The translations under genes and the position numbers were made by a program. From Leadbetterella lacustris (GTDB lineage: Bacteria; Bacteroidota; Bacteroidia; Cytophagales; Spirosomataceae), in assembly GCA_965234335.1 (NCBI GenBank), contig OZ248425.1, positions 62,001-126,000 of the forward strand: 64,000 nt of DNA, read 5' to 3'. Of the stretch, positions 9,664-18,340 are shown piece after piece; the first letter of the stretch is position 1; each line of letters starts with the position of its first letter. The notes beneath the pieces were generated by a model, which was not told the DNA's origin, did no database searches, and saw only the letters and a list, made by a program, of their open reading frames with translations.

Positions 9664-10155
9664 TCAGTAAACTTTCTCTCCTTTTTTAACCCAAACGCCC
9701 CATTTCTGATTATATGCATGTATTTTGGTAGTAGGTTTATCTTGCATATCAACAACTTCATTGCCTTGGTTTACCCACTCAAAAATACTACCGTAGCAGT
9801 TTCTAACATTGGTATAGCCTGCGGCCAATAACTTTTCACCTATTTTTTCACTTCTTACGCCTATTGAGCAATAGACCACAATTGAACTGCTTTTTGAAAT
9901 ATCCTTAATACTTTCTATTGAAAAATCATTAAAACCCACATAACGTGCGTCTCTCAAATGACTCACCTCAAACTCCCTTCGCTCACGTGCATCCAAGAGT
10001 ACAACCCTTCCTTTCTGAGCTTTCAGTTCCTGCACTTTTATGATAGGCACAGTTTTTTTTATCATACTTCTCAGAAGCAAATCAAAGGACTTGGATTGGG
10101 CTGAAACGGCTAAGGTTTGAAAAATAGACAAAATAACAAAAATAATTTTCTTCAT
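9664..10155 (-). CDS. Secreted rhodanese-like domain protein
   Basis: 163 residues. Residues 1-19 are a Sec signal peptide ending AVSAQ. A single rhodanese domain follows with VVLLDARERREFEVSHLRDA and the active-site loop YCSIGVRSEKIG, whose cysteine is residue 96. That loop is typical of sulfur-transfer rhodaneses. It probably acts in the periplasm, but donor and acceptor are unknown. Divergent from the penicillin-acylase gene with 81 bases between starts. Confidence 0.88.
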   Translation of the reverse strand: MKKIIFVILSIFQTLAVSAQSKSFDLLLRSMIKKTVPIIKVQELKAQKGRVVLLDARERREFEVSHLRDARYVGFNDFSIESIKDISKSSSIVVYCSIGVRSEKIGEKLLAAGYTNVRNCYGSIFEWVNQGNEVVDMQDKPTTKIHAYNQKWGVWVKKGEKVY

Positions 10156-10236
10156 TAGTTACATATATGACCCAAATAAAACAAAATAAAATCAATAAAA
10201 TTTCATAAATTTCGAAAAAAACCAAATAAACAAACT

Positions 10237-12684
10237 ATGCGATTCATTAAACACTTTTGGAGCTACCTAGTCATGGTTGGCTTGATATTTTTGCTCCATC
10301 AACCCATCGGCATGCTTCCGCCACTGGGCAGACTATTCAGTCCTTTTGAAGGATTTTTACAAAATAGCAACACCAAAAATAGCCTCAGCGACGAAAACCT
10401 TGACCTCTCTGGTGTGAAAGAAGAAGTAAAGGTAATTTATGACGATAACCAGGTACCGCACATTTTTGCTAACAATGAAGACGATCTCTATTTTGCCCAA
10501 GGTTATGTTATGGCAAAAGACAGAATCTGGCAGATGGAATTTTACACCATGGTAGCGGCAGGACGACTGACCGAAATTGTAGGTGAAAGAGCCTTAGAAT
10601 ATGACAGATATAACCGAAGGCTGGGTATGGCAAGAGCTGCAGCCAAAATTGCTGAAAATCTCAAAAGTGATCCTGTATCAAATAGAATTCTCGATTCTTA
10701 TGCGGCTGGAGTAAACAGTTACATTACTCAGATCGACTATAAAAACCTACCCGTAGAGTACAAAATATTGGGTTATAAACCTACCGAATGGACCCCATAC
10801 AAAACCATTCTCATGCTCATGAATATGCGAAGCACCTTAAATGGCGGAAGTGATGATTTCAGAATCACTAATGTGGTGGATCAGTATGGTTTTGATACGG
10901 TAAAAGATCTTTTCACAGATTATCCTGCGGAAGAATCACCGATAATTCCAGCAGGAACTCCTTGGAACTTTAGCCCACTGCCTGTAAAAACGCCTTCAAA
11001 GATTATGGCCAGCAAAAATGATGATAAACTAATCGTAAAAATACCAAGTCCAGCACCAGAAATAGGGTCAAACAACTGGGCAGTGGGCGGAGCGAAGTCT
11101 GCCACCGGTTTACCGATTTTATCTAACGACCCACACCTTGGCCTTACCTTACCCTCTATCTGGTATCAAATGCAGCTGAGCTGCCCTACTGTAAATGTTT
11201 ATGGTGTGGCGTTGCCTGGCTGCCCAGGCATAGTGATAGGATACAACAAAGACATAGCTTGGGGAGTAACCAATGTAGGTAGCGATGTGATGGATTTTTA
11301 CAAAATAAGATTCAATAACAAAGAAAAAACACACTACATGTATGACAACAAGTGGAAGCCAACTACCAAATACACAGAAGAATTTAGACTAAAATCTGGA
11401 TTGGTGATTAAAGACACTTTGATATATACGCATCACGGACCAGTAGTTTATAACGAATCAAAAGAAACTAATTTCAACAAAAATGCTCCCGCAGGTCATG
11501 CCATGCGTTGGGTTACCTTAGAAACCTCTGGCTCAGACCTAATGATATTTTACTACCTCAACAGGGCCAAAAACTACGACGACTACAGAAAGGCATTGAC
11601 TTTCTACACTGCACCGGCTCAGAATTTTATATTTGCAAGTAATCAAAACGACATAGCCATTACGCCCAATGGCAAACTTCCCTTAAAATGGAAAAATCAG
11701 GGTAAATATATTTTAGATGGCTCTATGCCAGAACACGACTGGCAAGGATGGATACCTGCCGAACAAAATCCAACCGTAAAGAACCCACCACGTGGTTTTG
11801 TAAGCTCGGCCAATCAGTTTTCAACAGACCCAACCTATCCTTACTATTTGGGGTGGCGTTTTGCAGCACCAAATCGTGCGGTAAGAATAAATGAAAGGCT
11901 AGCGGCCATGAAAAATGCTAACGCAGATAGCCTGAGATCAATCTTGAACGACAACTTCAATGTGGCGGCAAGAAGAATTCTCCCAACCTTAATACCAATT
12001 CTTGAAACTTCAAACGATGCCAGCATAGCACCGGCCAGAGATATCATAAAAAAATGGAATCTAATGAATAATCCCGATGCAGTGGGTGCTACTATTTACG
12101 AACGATGGGTGAAAGAGCTTGAAAACTGGATTTGGAATGATGAATTTCCTACCGACCAGTTTATGTTGCACCCAACCGAAGACCGCACTTTCGAGATGCT
12201 CAAAAAAGAAGCAACAGCCAAGTGGTTTGACAACAAAAACACCAAAGATAAAATAGAAACCATGAATGATATGGTAATGGGCAGCTTTAAAGCCACCCTA
12301 GACAGCCTAACAAAGTACAATGGGCCACTTAAACCTGAAACTTGGGCTTGGGGTAAAGTTAAAAACACCTCCATAGGTCACCTTGGAAAAATTCCTGGGT
12401 TTTCAAGAACAGGAATCATGAATGGTGGAGGAAGAGGAATTGTAAATGCAACAACAGAATCTACAGGACCATCTTGGAGAATGGTGGTTGAGCTTGACAA
12501 AGAATGGCCACGTGGATATGGACTTTATCCAGGCGGACAATCGGGCAATGTGGGTAGCAAATACTACGATAACATGGTGGACAAATGGGCTGCCGGCAAA
12601 CTCGACACCTTGGTTTTTATGAAAAACAAAGACGAGAAATCGGTCAGACTGACTAGAACAATGACAATTAAACCTAAAAAATAA
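10237..12684 (+). CDS. Penicillin acylase family protein (Ntn hydrolase)
   Basis: 815 residues, the usual length for the precursor. After an N-terminal membrane segment (about 8-25) comes an alpha-subunit region with VPHIFANNEDDLYFAQGYV and AAGRLTEIVG. The autocatalytic cleavage site falls at G277/S278 in GSNNWAVGG. S278 would be the nucleophile at the start of the beta subunit, followed by NDPHLGLTLPSIWYQMQL. The family hydrolyses N-acyl bonds (beta-lactams, acyl-homoserine lactones, other amides). The natural substrate here is unknown. The small membrane-protein gene 11 bases downstream is probably co-transcribed. Confidence 0.92.
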   Translation: MRFIKHFWSYLVMVGLIFLLHQPIGMLPPLGRLFSPFEGFLQNSNTKNSLSDENLDLSGVKEEVKVIYDDNQVPHIFANNEDDLYFAQGYVMAKDRIWQMEFYTMVAAGRLTEIVGERALEYDRYNRRLGMARAAAKIAENLKSDPVSNRILDSYAAGVNSYITQIDYKNLPVEYKILGYKPTEWTPYKTILMLMNMRSTLNGGSDDFRITNVVDQYGFDTVKDLFTDYPAEESPIIPAGTPWNFSPLPVKTPSKIMASKNDDKLIVKIPSPAPEIGSNNWAVGGAKSATGLPILSNDPHLGLTLPSIWYQMQLSCPTVNVYGVALPGCPGIVIGYNKDIAWGVTNVGSDVMDFYKIRFNNKEKTHYMYDNKWKPTTKYTEEFRLKSGLVIKDTLIYTHHGPVVYNESKETNFNKNAPAGHAMRWVTLETSGSDLMIFYYLNRAKNYDDYRKALTFYTAPAQNFIFASNQNDIAITPNGKLPLKWKNQGKYILDGSMPEHDWQGWIPAEQNPTVKNPPRGFVSSANQFSTDPTYPYYLGWRFAAPNRAVRINERLAAMKNANADSLRSILNDNFNVAARRILPTLIPILETSNDASIAPARDIIKKWNLMNNPDAVGATIYERWVKELENWIWNDEFPTDQFMLHPTEDRTFEMLKKEATAKWFDNKNTKDKIETMNDMVMGSFKATLDSLTKYNGPLKPETWAWGKVKNTSIGHLGKIPGFSRTGIMNGGGRGIVNATTESTGPSWRMVVELDKEWPRGYGLYPGGQSGNVGSKYYDNMVDKWAAGKLDTLVFMKNKDEKSVRLTRTMTIKPKK

Positions 12685-12695
12685 AATACTAAACT

Positions 12696-13052
12696 ATGTT
12701 ATACTTATTGATATTGATAATTGGAGGCATAGCCTCATATTTTGGTCCATGGTGGATTATTGCCCCAGTGGCCCTAGCTCTTTGTTGGTGGAAAGCCAAA
12801 ACCCCCAAAGAAGCTTTTTGGGTATCTGCCTTCGCCACTTTTTGTTTATGGATTGGCTATGCAACATTCCTAAACGCAACAGCTGATGTGAATTTAATAG
12901 ATAAAATTGCCGAAATGCTGTCTGGCGGAGTAGGTTTACTTTCTAAAATTCCGAAAATAGTTTTAGTTTTCACAATAATGACGATTATTACTACTTCTAT
13001 CGGTGGTTTTGCGGGTATGTCAGGCGTGCAGATGAGAAGGTATTTTAAATGA
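12696..13052 (+). CDS. Small integral membrane protein, unknown function
   Basis: 118 residues with three or four hydrophobic segments (about 2-31, 40-58, 70-85, 85-105) and glycine-rich turns near the C-terminus. No family is recognised. It starts 11 bases after the penicillin-acylase stop, which suggests one transcript. It is expected in the inner membrane. A possible role as accessory to the acylase is only positional inference. Confidence 0.7.
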   Translation: MLYLLILIIGGIASYFGPWWIIAPVALALCWWKAKTPKEAFWVSAFATFCLWIGYATFLNATADVNLIDKIAEMLSGGVGLLSKIPKIVLVFTIMTIITTSIGGFAGMSGVQMRRYFK

Positions 13053-13148
13053 GTTTTAAAACAAAATGGACATTTGAGATAGTTGTCCATTTTGTTTTTT
13101 GAAATCGATACATATTCTCGATTTCTTTAGATTAATCATTAAAATAAT

Positions 13149-13156
13149 TATATTTG
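13149..13156 (+). promoter_or_regulatory. Promoter -7 element of the OmpH-like gene
   Basis: TATATTTG followed by GCA, 30 bases upstream of the ATG at 13186. Confidence 0.55.
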
Positions 13157-13185
13157 CAGCCTTATTCAGAAAATAAAACATATAA

Positions 13186-13779
13186 ATGAAAAAAATAAGC
13201 TTACTATTTTTAGGTCTTTCGATGGCCATTTTGGGTTGTGACAAAGCAGCTGGCGACTCAAAAACTGGCGGTCAGCCGTCAGGCAGAATTGTATATGTAA
13301 ATACAGATACATTGTTAAACAACTACGAGTATTACAAAGATGTAGTGAAAGAATTTGACAGCAAGAGATTTGCACTTGAGAATGACTTGGCTAAAAGAAC
13401 ACAATCGTTCCAAAACGAAGTGGCTTTGTTTCAAAGACGTGCACAAGCCGGTGGAATGTCTGAAGAGCAAGGAAAAAGTACGCAGATGGCTTTGCAACAA
13501 AAAGAGCAGGACATTATGCAGTTTAGAGACAATGCAGCTGGAAATTTGCAACAAGAACAAGCCAAAAAAACGGACGCTTTGTTGACAAACATCCAAAACT
13601 ATTTGAAAAAATATAACTCAGGAAACAAGTTTGACATGGTGATTGGTTACTCCAAAGGCGGTGGTGTATTATATGCCAAAGAAGACTTGGACATTACACA
13701 AGAAGTATTGAAAGGACTTAACGAAGAATACAAAAGCTCGGGTAAAAAACCAGCGGCTGACACTACAGCAAAAAAATAA
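13186..13779 (+). CDS. OmpH/Skp-family periplasmic chaperone-like lipoprotein
   Basis: 197 residues. The N-terminus is a lipoprotein signal with lipobox AILGC (cysteine 18). Then come IVYVNTDTLLNNYEYY, the beta-strand start typical of OmpH/Skp, and a long charged helix with heptad character (about 50-145) that would form the chaperone's tentacle. It ends in a disordered lysine-rich tail. Skp holds unfolded outer-membrane proteins in the periplasm. The lipid anchor is unlike E. coli Skp but is seen in Bacteroidota members. It is next to lptB on the opposite strand, so the neighbourhood concerns envelope assembly. Confidence 0.86.
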   Translation: MKKISLLFLGLSMAILGCDKAAGDSKTGGQPSGRIVYVNTDTLLNNYEYYKDVVKEFDSKRFALENDLAKRTQSFQNEVALFQRRAQAGGMSEEQGKSTQMALQQKEQDIMQFRDNAAGNLQQEQAKKTDALLTNIQNYLKKYNSGNKFDMVIGYSKGGGVLYAKEDLDITQEVLKGLNEEYKSSGKKPAADTTAKK

Positions 13780-13799
13780 CCTTACTCTGAAAGAAATCC

Positions 13800-13832
13800 T
13801 AAAAGGCGAGACCAAAAATCTCGTCTTTTTTA
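13800..13832. terminator. Terminator between OmpH-like gene and lptB
   Basis: AAAGGCGAGA, seven-base loop, TCTCGTCTTTTTT, one G-T wobble. Sits between two convergent stops and can serve both strands. Confidence 0.7.
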
Positions 13833-13836
13833 TTTC

Positions 13837-14574
13837 TTAAAACTTACGTTTCAGCTCAAAGTTCATACCCAAATACACTTTTCTCACCAGTTCGTCAGTA
13901 GCCAATTCTTCAGCGGTGCCTTGTCTCAGAATTTTACCTTCAAAAAGCAAATACGCTCGGTCTGTAATGGAAAGCGTTTCGTTAACGTTGTGGTCAGTTA
14001 TCAGAATACCAATATTTCGGTGTTTGAGTTTAGCTACAATACTTTGTATTTCTTCCACAGCAATGGGGTCTACTCCTGCAAAAGGCTCGTCTAATAAAAT
14101 AAATTTAGGGTCCACAGCCAAAGCACGGGCAATCTCCGTTCGCCTTCGCTCACCTCCTGAAAGCACAATTCCTTTATTTTTTCTAACATGAGTCAAACTA
14201 AATTCTTCTAAAAGCGATTCGGTTTTTTCTTTTCGCTCTTGATTGGTCATTTTTGGCAAGGCCAATTCCATTACGCCAAGGATATTCTCCTCAACTGTCA
14301 AATCTCTAAAAACAGACGCCTCTTGAGCCAAATATCCTACACCAAGCTTGGCTCTTTTATACATGGGAAGGCTCGTAATATCTAAGTCATCAAGAAAAAT
14401 CTTACCCTCGTTGGGTTTTACAAGTCCTACCGCCATATAGAACGAAGTGGTTTTTCCGGCACCATTCGGCCCCAATAGACCCACAATTTCGCCCTGAGCC
14501 ACTTGGTAACTCACTTCGTTGTTCACAAGCCTTTGTCCGTATTTTTTTATAAGATTTTCGGTGCGTAATATCAT
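13837..14574 (-). CDS. lptB: LPS export ABC transporter ATP-binding protein
   Basis: 245 residues, full length. It has Walker A GPNGAGKTT at 35-43, Q-loop in GYLAQEASVFRDLTV, signature LSGGERRRTEIARA, Walker B FILLDEPFAGVDP and switch histidine in ITDHNV. GVDPIAVEEIQ and the AQEASVF segment are specific to LptB within the ABC family. It powers LptFG to move lipopolysaccharide from the inner membrane to the outer surface. The other lpt genes are not adjacent. recJ lies upstream in the same direction with a 71-base gap, so they may share a transcript. Confidence 0.93.
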   Translation of the reverse strand: MILRTENLIKKYGQRLVNNEVSYQVAQGEIVGLLGPNGAGKTTSFYMAVGLVKPNEGKIFLDDLDITSLPMYKRAKLGVGYLAQEASVFRDLTVEENILGVMELALPKMTNQERKEKTESLLEEFSLTHVRKNKGIVLSGGERRRTEIARALAVDPKFILLDEPFAGVDPIAVEEIQSIVAKLKHRNIGILITDHNVNETLSITDRAYLLFEGKILRQGTAEELATDELVRKVYLGMNFELKRKF

Positions 14575-14645
14575 TCTGTATCAATTTGAATGTAAAAATA
14601 CCAATTTATTCTTTATGTGAGGATGTTAAAAAATGTTAGGTTTAA

Positions 14646-16370
14646 CTAAAACTTTATATCCCTCACAAACAACTGAAGCGTAGTTTTGTCTCTAAACGTA
14701 TTTTCTTCAATCGAATACGCCATGCTGAATTTATTCCCTGCTTTTAGACCTTGGTAAAAATCGTCCACCATTCCAAAGCCGATGGCCGAAAAGACTGAGC
14801 CTGTGTCTTCATCCAATACCTCCAATTTCAGGTGTTTTTCCTTTAAAATTCTTGGTTCTGCTGACAAGGAAAGGTTCTCAGAAACAAAAATGGGCTGCAT
14901 ATTATGAGGACCAAATGGAGCCATTTGCTTCATGATACGGTAAAACTTCGGACTGATTTCCGACAAATCTATTTTGATATCAATATTAATTTTAGGAATT
15001 AACTGCTCCTCTAAAATCATTTCAGTTACGATTTGATCAAAATGAGCTCTAAATTCGTCAATTTTATCTATTTCGATGGTCATACCGGCGGCATGCATGT
15101 GCCCACCAAACTGTATCAACAAATGTGCACTGCGTTCTATGGCCTGATACAAATCAAAGCCTGGCACTGACCTTGCCGAACCAGCAGCCACTTTATCGCC
15201 TGATTTTGTAAAGATGATGGTGGGTCTATGAAAATTCTCGATACATCTTGAAGCCACGATACCAATTACTCCTTTATGCCAATTCTCTGAGAACAAAACC
15301 GTACTCTTGGCCATATTTAGCAACCAATCGTCTTTCCGAATCATCTCCAAAGCTTCCTCAGTTATTCGGGAATCGTGTCCTTTTCGTTCGGTATTATTGG
15401 CCTGAATTTCATAAGCAAAAGCAAGTGCTTCATCAAAATCATCCGCCAAAAGCAACTGTACTGCTGCCTTGGCATGTTTTATCCTTCCAGCGGCATTAAT
15501 TCTTGGACCAAGAACAAAAACCACGTTTTCTATGCTCATTTCACCTGAAAAACCGGCCACTTGCTTGAGAGCTTTTAAGCCAGTTCTAGGATTTTCATTG
15601 ATTTTTTTAAGTCCATAATATGCCAAAATTCGATTTTCGCCAATAATAGGAACGATATCCGAGGCTATACTGACCATGGCTAAATCTAAAAATTCGAACA
15701 GATTGGTCATCGGAATTTCTTTTCGAACACAGAACGCCGTAAGTAACTTAAAACCAACACCATTTCCCGTCAATTCCTTAAACGGATAAGGGCAATCTGA
15801 ACGCTTTGGGTCTAAAACCGCCACAGCGGCTGGAAGTTCATCTCCCGGTTCGTGGTGATCACAGATGATAAAATCTATACCATATTTGGTTTGGGCGTAT
15901 TCAATTTTGTCGATGGACTTAATGCCGCAATCAAGGCTAACCATCAACGAAGCTCCTATTTCAGCAGCATAATCAATTCCCAGATTAGAAATCCCATAAC
16001 CTTCTTTGTATCGGTCCGGGTTATAATACTCGATATTGGGGTAGTAATTTTTCAGAAAACCATAAAACAAGGCCACCGCCGTGGTTCCGTCCACGTCATA
16101 ATCTCCAAAAATCAAGATTTTTTCATTCGTATCCACCGCCTTTATAAGCCTATCTACCGCAATATCCATGTCCTTCATCAAAAATGGATCGTGCAAATCT
16201 TCGATTTGAGGTCTGAAAAAGTATTTCGCTTCATCAAAATCCTTTACGCCACGTTGCCAAAGCATGGTGGCCATCGAGTTCGAGATAGAAAGCTGATTTA
16301 CCAAGTTGCTGACCACCTGGAGGTCGTCAGTGAGCAAAGGTGCGGGTCTGAATTTCCAGTTTTTTTCCAT
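14646..16370 (-). CDS. recJ: Single-stranded-DNA-specific exonuclease RecJ
   Basis: 574 residues from the ATG at 16370. An alternative ATG three codons upstream is possible, but MEKNWK is the usual beginning. DHH-superfamily motifs are in order: GDYDVDGTTA near 95-105, SLDCGIKS, CDHHEPGDELPAAVAVLDP, and the DHHA1 motif GGHMHAAGM. A C-terminal OB-like region follows. It degrades 5'-ended single strands in RecF-pathway recombination and mismatch repair, in the cytosol. Its start is divergent from a small frame and from trpD. Confidence 0.94.
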   Translation of the reverse strand: MEKNWKFRPAPLLTDDLQVVSNLVNQLSISNSMATMLWQRGVKDFDEAKYFFRPQIEDLHDPFLMKDMDIAVDRLIKAVDTNEKILIFGDYDVDGTTAVALFYGFLKNYYPNIEYYNPDRYKEGYGISNLGIDYAAEIGASLMVSLDCGIKSIDKIEYAQTKYGIDFIICDHHEPGDELPAAVAVLDPKRSDCPYPFKELTGNGVGFKLLTAFCVRKEIPMTNLFEFLDLAMVSIASDIVPIIGENRILAYYGLKKINENPRTGLKALKQVAGFSGEMSIENVVFVLGPRINAAGRIKHAKAAVQLLLADDFDEALAFAYEIQANNTERKGHDSRITEEALEMIRKDDWLLNMAKSTVLFSENWHKGVIGIVASRCIENFHRPTIIFTKSGDKVAAGSARSVPGFDLYQAIERSAHLLIQFGGHMHAAGMTIEIDKIDEFRAHFDQIVTEMILEEQLIPKINIDIKIDLSEISPKFYRIMKQMAPFGPHNMQPIFVSENLSLSAEPRILKEKHLKLEVLDEDTGSVFSAIGFGMVDDFYQGLKAGNKFSMAYSIEENTFRDKTTLQLFVRDIKF

Positions 16371-16390
16371 AAGTAACAAATTTAGAAATT

Positions 16391-16507
16391 ATGGCACAGA
16401 AATTGAAATGTATTAAAAATAAAACAATAAAGATTGACAATTCACACATTGTTCGGTTTTACCCAGAAAATGTAATTACGTTAAATTTGTCAAATAAATT
16501 CGTTTAA
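16391..16507 (+). CDS. Possible small protein, 38 residues, with its own terminator
   Basis: ATG at 16391 to TAA at 16505-16507 encodes a basic 38-residue peptide (starts MAQKLKCIKNKT, ends NLSNKFV). The stop overlaps the first base of a strong plus-strand terminator hairpin. It lies in the spacer between the divergent recJ and trpD genes. No family is recognised and no clear promoter element was found. The frame could be chance; what argues for a transcript is the terminator in a place where no annotated gene ends. A small RNA is an alternative. Confidence 0.35.
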   Translation: MAQKLKCIKNKTIKIDNSHIVRFYPENVITLNLSNKFV

Positions 16508-16536
16508 AAGAGTGTCGTGGAGGCACTCTTTTTTTT
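16506..16536 (+). terminator. Terminator in the recJ-trpD divergent spacer
   Basis: AAAAGAGTG, nine-base loop, CACTCTTTTTTTT. T-run is on the plus strand, about 80 bases before the trpD ATG, so it cannot end either flanking gene. Confidence 0.75.
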
Positions 16537-16615
16537 GTTTTTGGCTAAAATAATGTTAGAATGACTTGATTAATCCTATTTCGTGTACTTATTTTAGATA
16601 TCAAAAAAAGTATAG

Positions 16616-17599
16616 ATGAAAAAACTCCTCCAAAATCTTATTTCTTCTACCGACTTGAGCCTTGATGACTCTCGCCAAGCCATCTTAAAAATCGGTTCTG
16701 GAGAAATAAATCCTGCACAAATAGCGGCTTTTTTGATGGGAATTCAGCAAAAAGGTATCACGGTGGAGGAGCTAAAAGGTTTTAGAGAAGGTATGTTGGA
16801 GTTGGCCATTGGAATAGACTTGACCGAATTTGACGCCATGGACGTATGCGGCACTGGAGGCGACGGAAAAGACACATTCAATATCTCTACGACTGCTGCA
16901 TTTATTGTAGCAGGGGCAGGCCAAAAAGTGGCTAAACACGGCAATCACGGCGTAAGTTCGCCGGTAGGAAGTAGCACGGTTCTAGAGCATCTAGGCGTAA
17001 AATTCACCAATGATGTGGAGTTCCTTCGTTCAAAAATAGACAAAGCCGGCATTTGCTATTTGCATGCACCACTATTTCATCCTGCTATGCGTTTTGTAGG
17101 GCCAGTTAGAAAAGAACTCGGAATAAAAACTTTCTTCAATATTCTTGGACCACTGATGAACCCCGCCAAGGTACAGAAGCAGCTAAGTGGCGTTTTTGAC
17201 TTAAACACCTTTGAGCTTTATAAAAATCTTTTTCTTTCGTCAGGTACAAAATTTGGTGTTTTGCATGCTCTTGATGGCTACGACGAGGTGTCTTTAACAG
17301 GTGATTTTAGACTTGCCAATGGGCACAGCGATGATATACTGAGTCCTTCAAATTTTAATTTCGAAAGAATTAATGCCGAAGAGCTTTCAGGAGGAAACAC
17401 GCTGGAAGAATCGGGAAAAATCATGGTCAATATTCTAAAAAACCAAGGAACCAAAGCCCATACCGATACCGTAATTATCAATGCGGCCATAGCATTGAGT
17501 GTAGCCCGAGAAATAAAAATAGAAGAAGGAATAGCCCAAGCTAAGGAATCCCTCGAGAGTGGTAAAGCGTTGAGAAGTTTGGAGCTTTTGGTGAAGTAA
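16616..17599 (+). CDS. trpD: Anthranilate phosphoribosyltransferase
   Basis: 327 residues, usual length. It transfers phosphoribosyl from PRPP to anthranilate, step two of tryptophan synthesis. Motifs visible: CGTGGDGKDTFNIST near 78-92, KHGNHGVSSPVGSSTVLE near 105-122, and FNILGPLMNPA near 178. No trpE, G, C, F, B or A gene is next to it: recJ lies upstream on the other strand and a PIN toxin-antitoxin pair follows. It is thus separated from the usual trp operon. No missing catalytic residue seen. Confidence 0.94.
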   Translation: MKKLLQNLISSTDLSLDDSRQAILKIGSGEINPAQIAAFLMGIQQKGITVEELKGFREGMLELAIGIDLTEFDAMDVCGTGGDGKDTFNISTTAAFIVAGAGQKVAKHGNHGVSSPVGSSTVLEHLGVKFTNDVEFLRSKIDKAGICYLHAPLFHPAMRFVGPVRKELGIKTFFNILGPLMNPAKVQKQLSGVFDLNTFELYKNLFLSSGTKFGVLHALDGYDEVSLTGDFRLANGHSDDILSPSNFNFERINAEELSGGNTLEESGKIMVNILKNQGTKAHTDTVIINAAIALSVAREIKIEEGIAQAKESLESGKALRSLELLVK

Positions 17600-17683
17600 A
17601 AAGCGTCTCAAACACGAAAATCTAGTTCTTTATTTTGAATTTAAACCTATTTGAGTAAATTTGAATATTAAAATCTTCAAAAA

Positions 17684-17911
17684 ATGGTCGCTTTAGTTGG
17701 TACTTATCTTAACGGTCAGGTAAAACTGGATAAAGAATTTCCTGCAAAAAAAACCTTGAAGGTAATAGTAACCTACTTAGAAGAAGTTGATGTAGAAAAA
17801 AGTAATGGTATTCAACTTAGTAATTTTTCTTTTTCTAAAAGTCAAAAAAATCTCATTGATTTAAAGACTTCGCTTAGCGATTCTTTAATTGATGAAAGAG
17901 ATGGGCTATGA
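17684..17911 (+). CDS. Antitoxin partner of PIN toxin
   Basis: 75 residues starting MVALVGTYLNGQVKLDKEF, a beta-rich N-terminus (about 1-40) with a charged, probably unfolded C-terminus. This is the usual shape of small antitoxins preceding PIN toxins in Bacteroidota. The last four bases (ATGA) overlap the start of the PIN gene, implying translational coupling. It would neutralise the toxin and probably autoregulate. Family name not known to me. The pair follows trpD by 84 bases. Confidence 0.75.
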   Translation: MVALVGTYLNGQVKLDKEFPAKKTLKVIVTYLEEVDVEKSNGIQLSNFSFSKSQKNLIDLKTSLSDSLIDERDGL

Positions 17912-18339
17912 AAATTTTTCTAGATACCTCCGCTCTCATAAAATTAAATCACCAAGAATCTGGTACCCAAGAAATTGAAAGTTTATTTAATAACTTCAAG
18001 ATAACAGCAATTTATCTTTCTGAATTAGCAAAAATTGAATTTACTTCTACAATCTGGAAAAAGGTTAGAACAAAAGAAATTAGTGAAAATACCGCCAAAA
18101 TCACCATTACCTTTCTCGAAACCGACTTTGACAAATTCTCATTTATTTCAATCGATAGTATGATACTTGAGCAATCAAGATTATTGTTCTCGGACTACGG
18201 AGTGTATGGATTAAGAACATTAGACGCTATTCAATTATCTACAGCAATTTCACTTAAAACATATTCGGACTTATTCATCATATCTGATATTCACTTAAAA
18301 TCATTTTTCGAAAAAGAAGGATTAAAAACTAATATATAA
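17908..18339 (+). CDS. PIN-domain toxin (VapC-like)
   Basis: 143 residues. A PIN ribonuclease fold is indicated by FLDTSALIKL with the first acidic residue at D5. Further acidic positions are in LSELAKIEFTSTIWKK and in GLRTLDAIQLSTAI, followed by DLFIISDIHLKSFFEKEGL. These are the conserved PIN acidic residues. VapC-type toxins cleave specific RNAs. It overlaps the antitoxin gene by four bases, and the next gene begins two bases after its stop, so that isomerase gene may be carried on the same transcript. Confidence 0.87.
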   Translation: MKIFLDTSALIKLNHQESGTQEIESLFNNFKITAIYLSELAKIEFTSTIWKKVRTKEISENTAKITITFLETDFDKFSFISIDSMILEQSRLLFSDYGVYGLRTLDAIQLSTAISLKTYSDLFIISDIHLKSFFEKEGLKTNI

Positions 18340-18340
18340 T

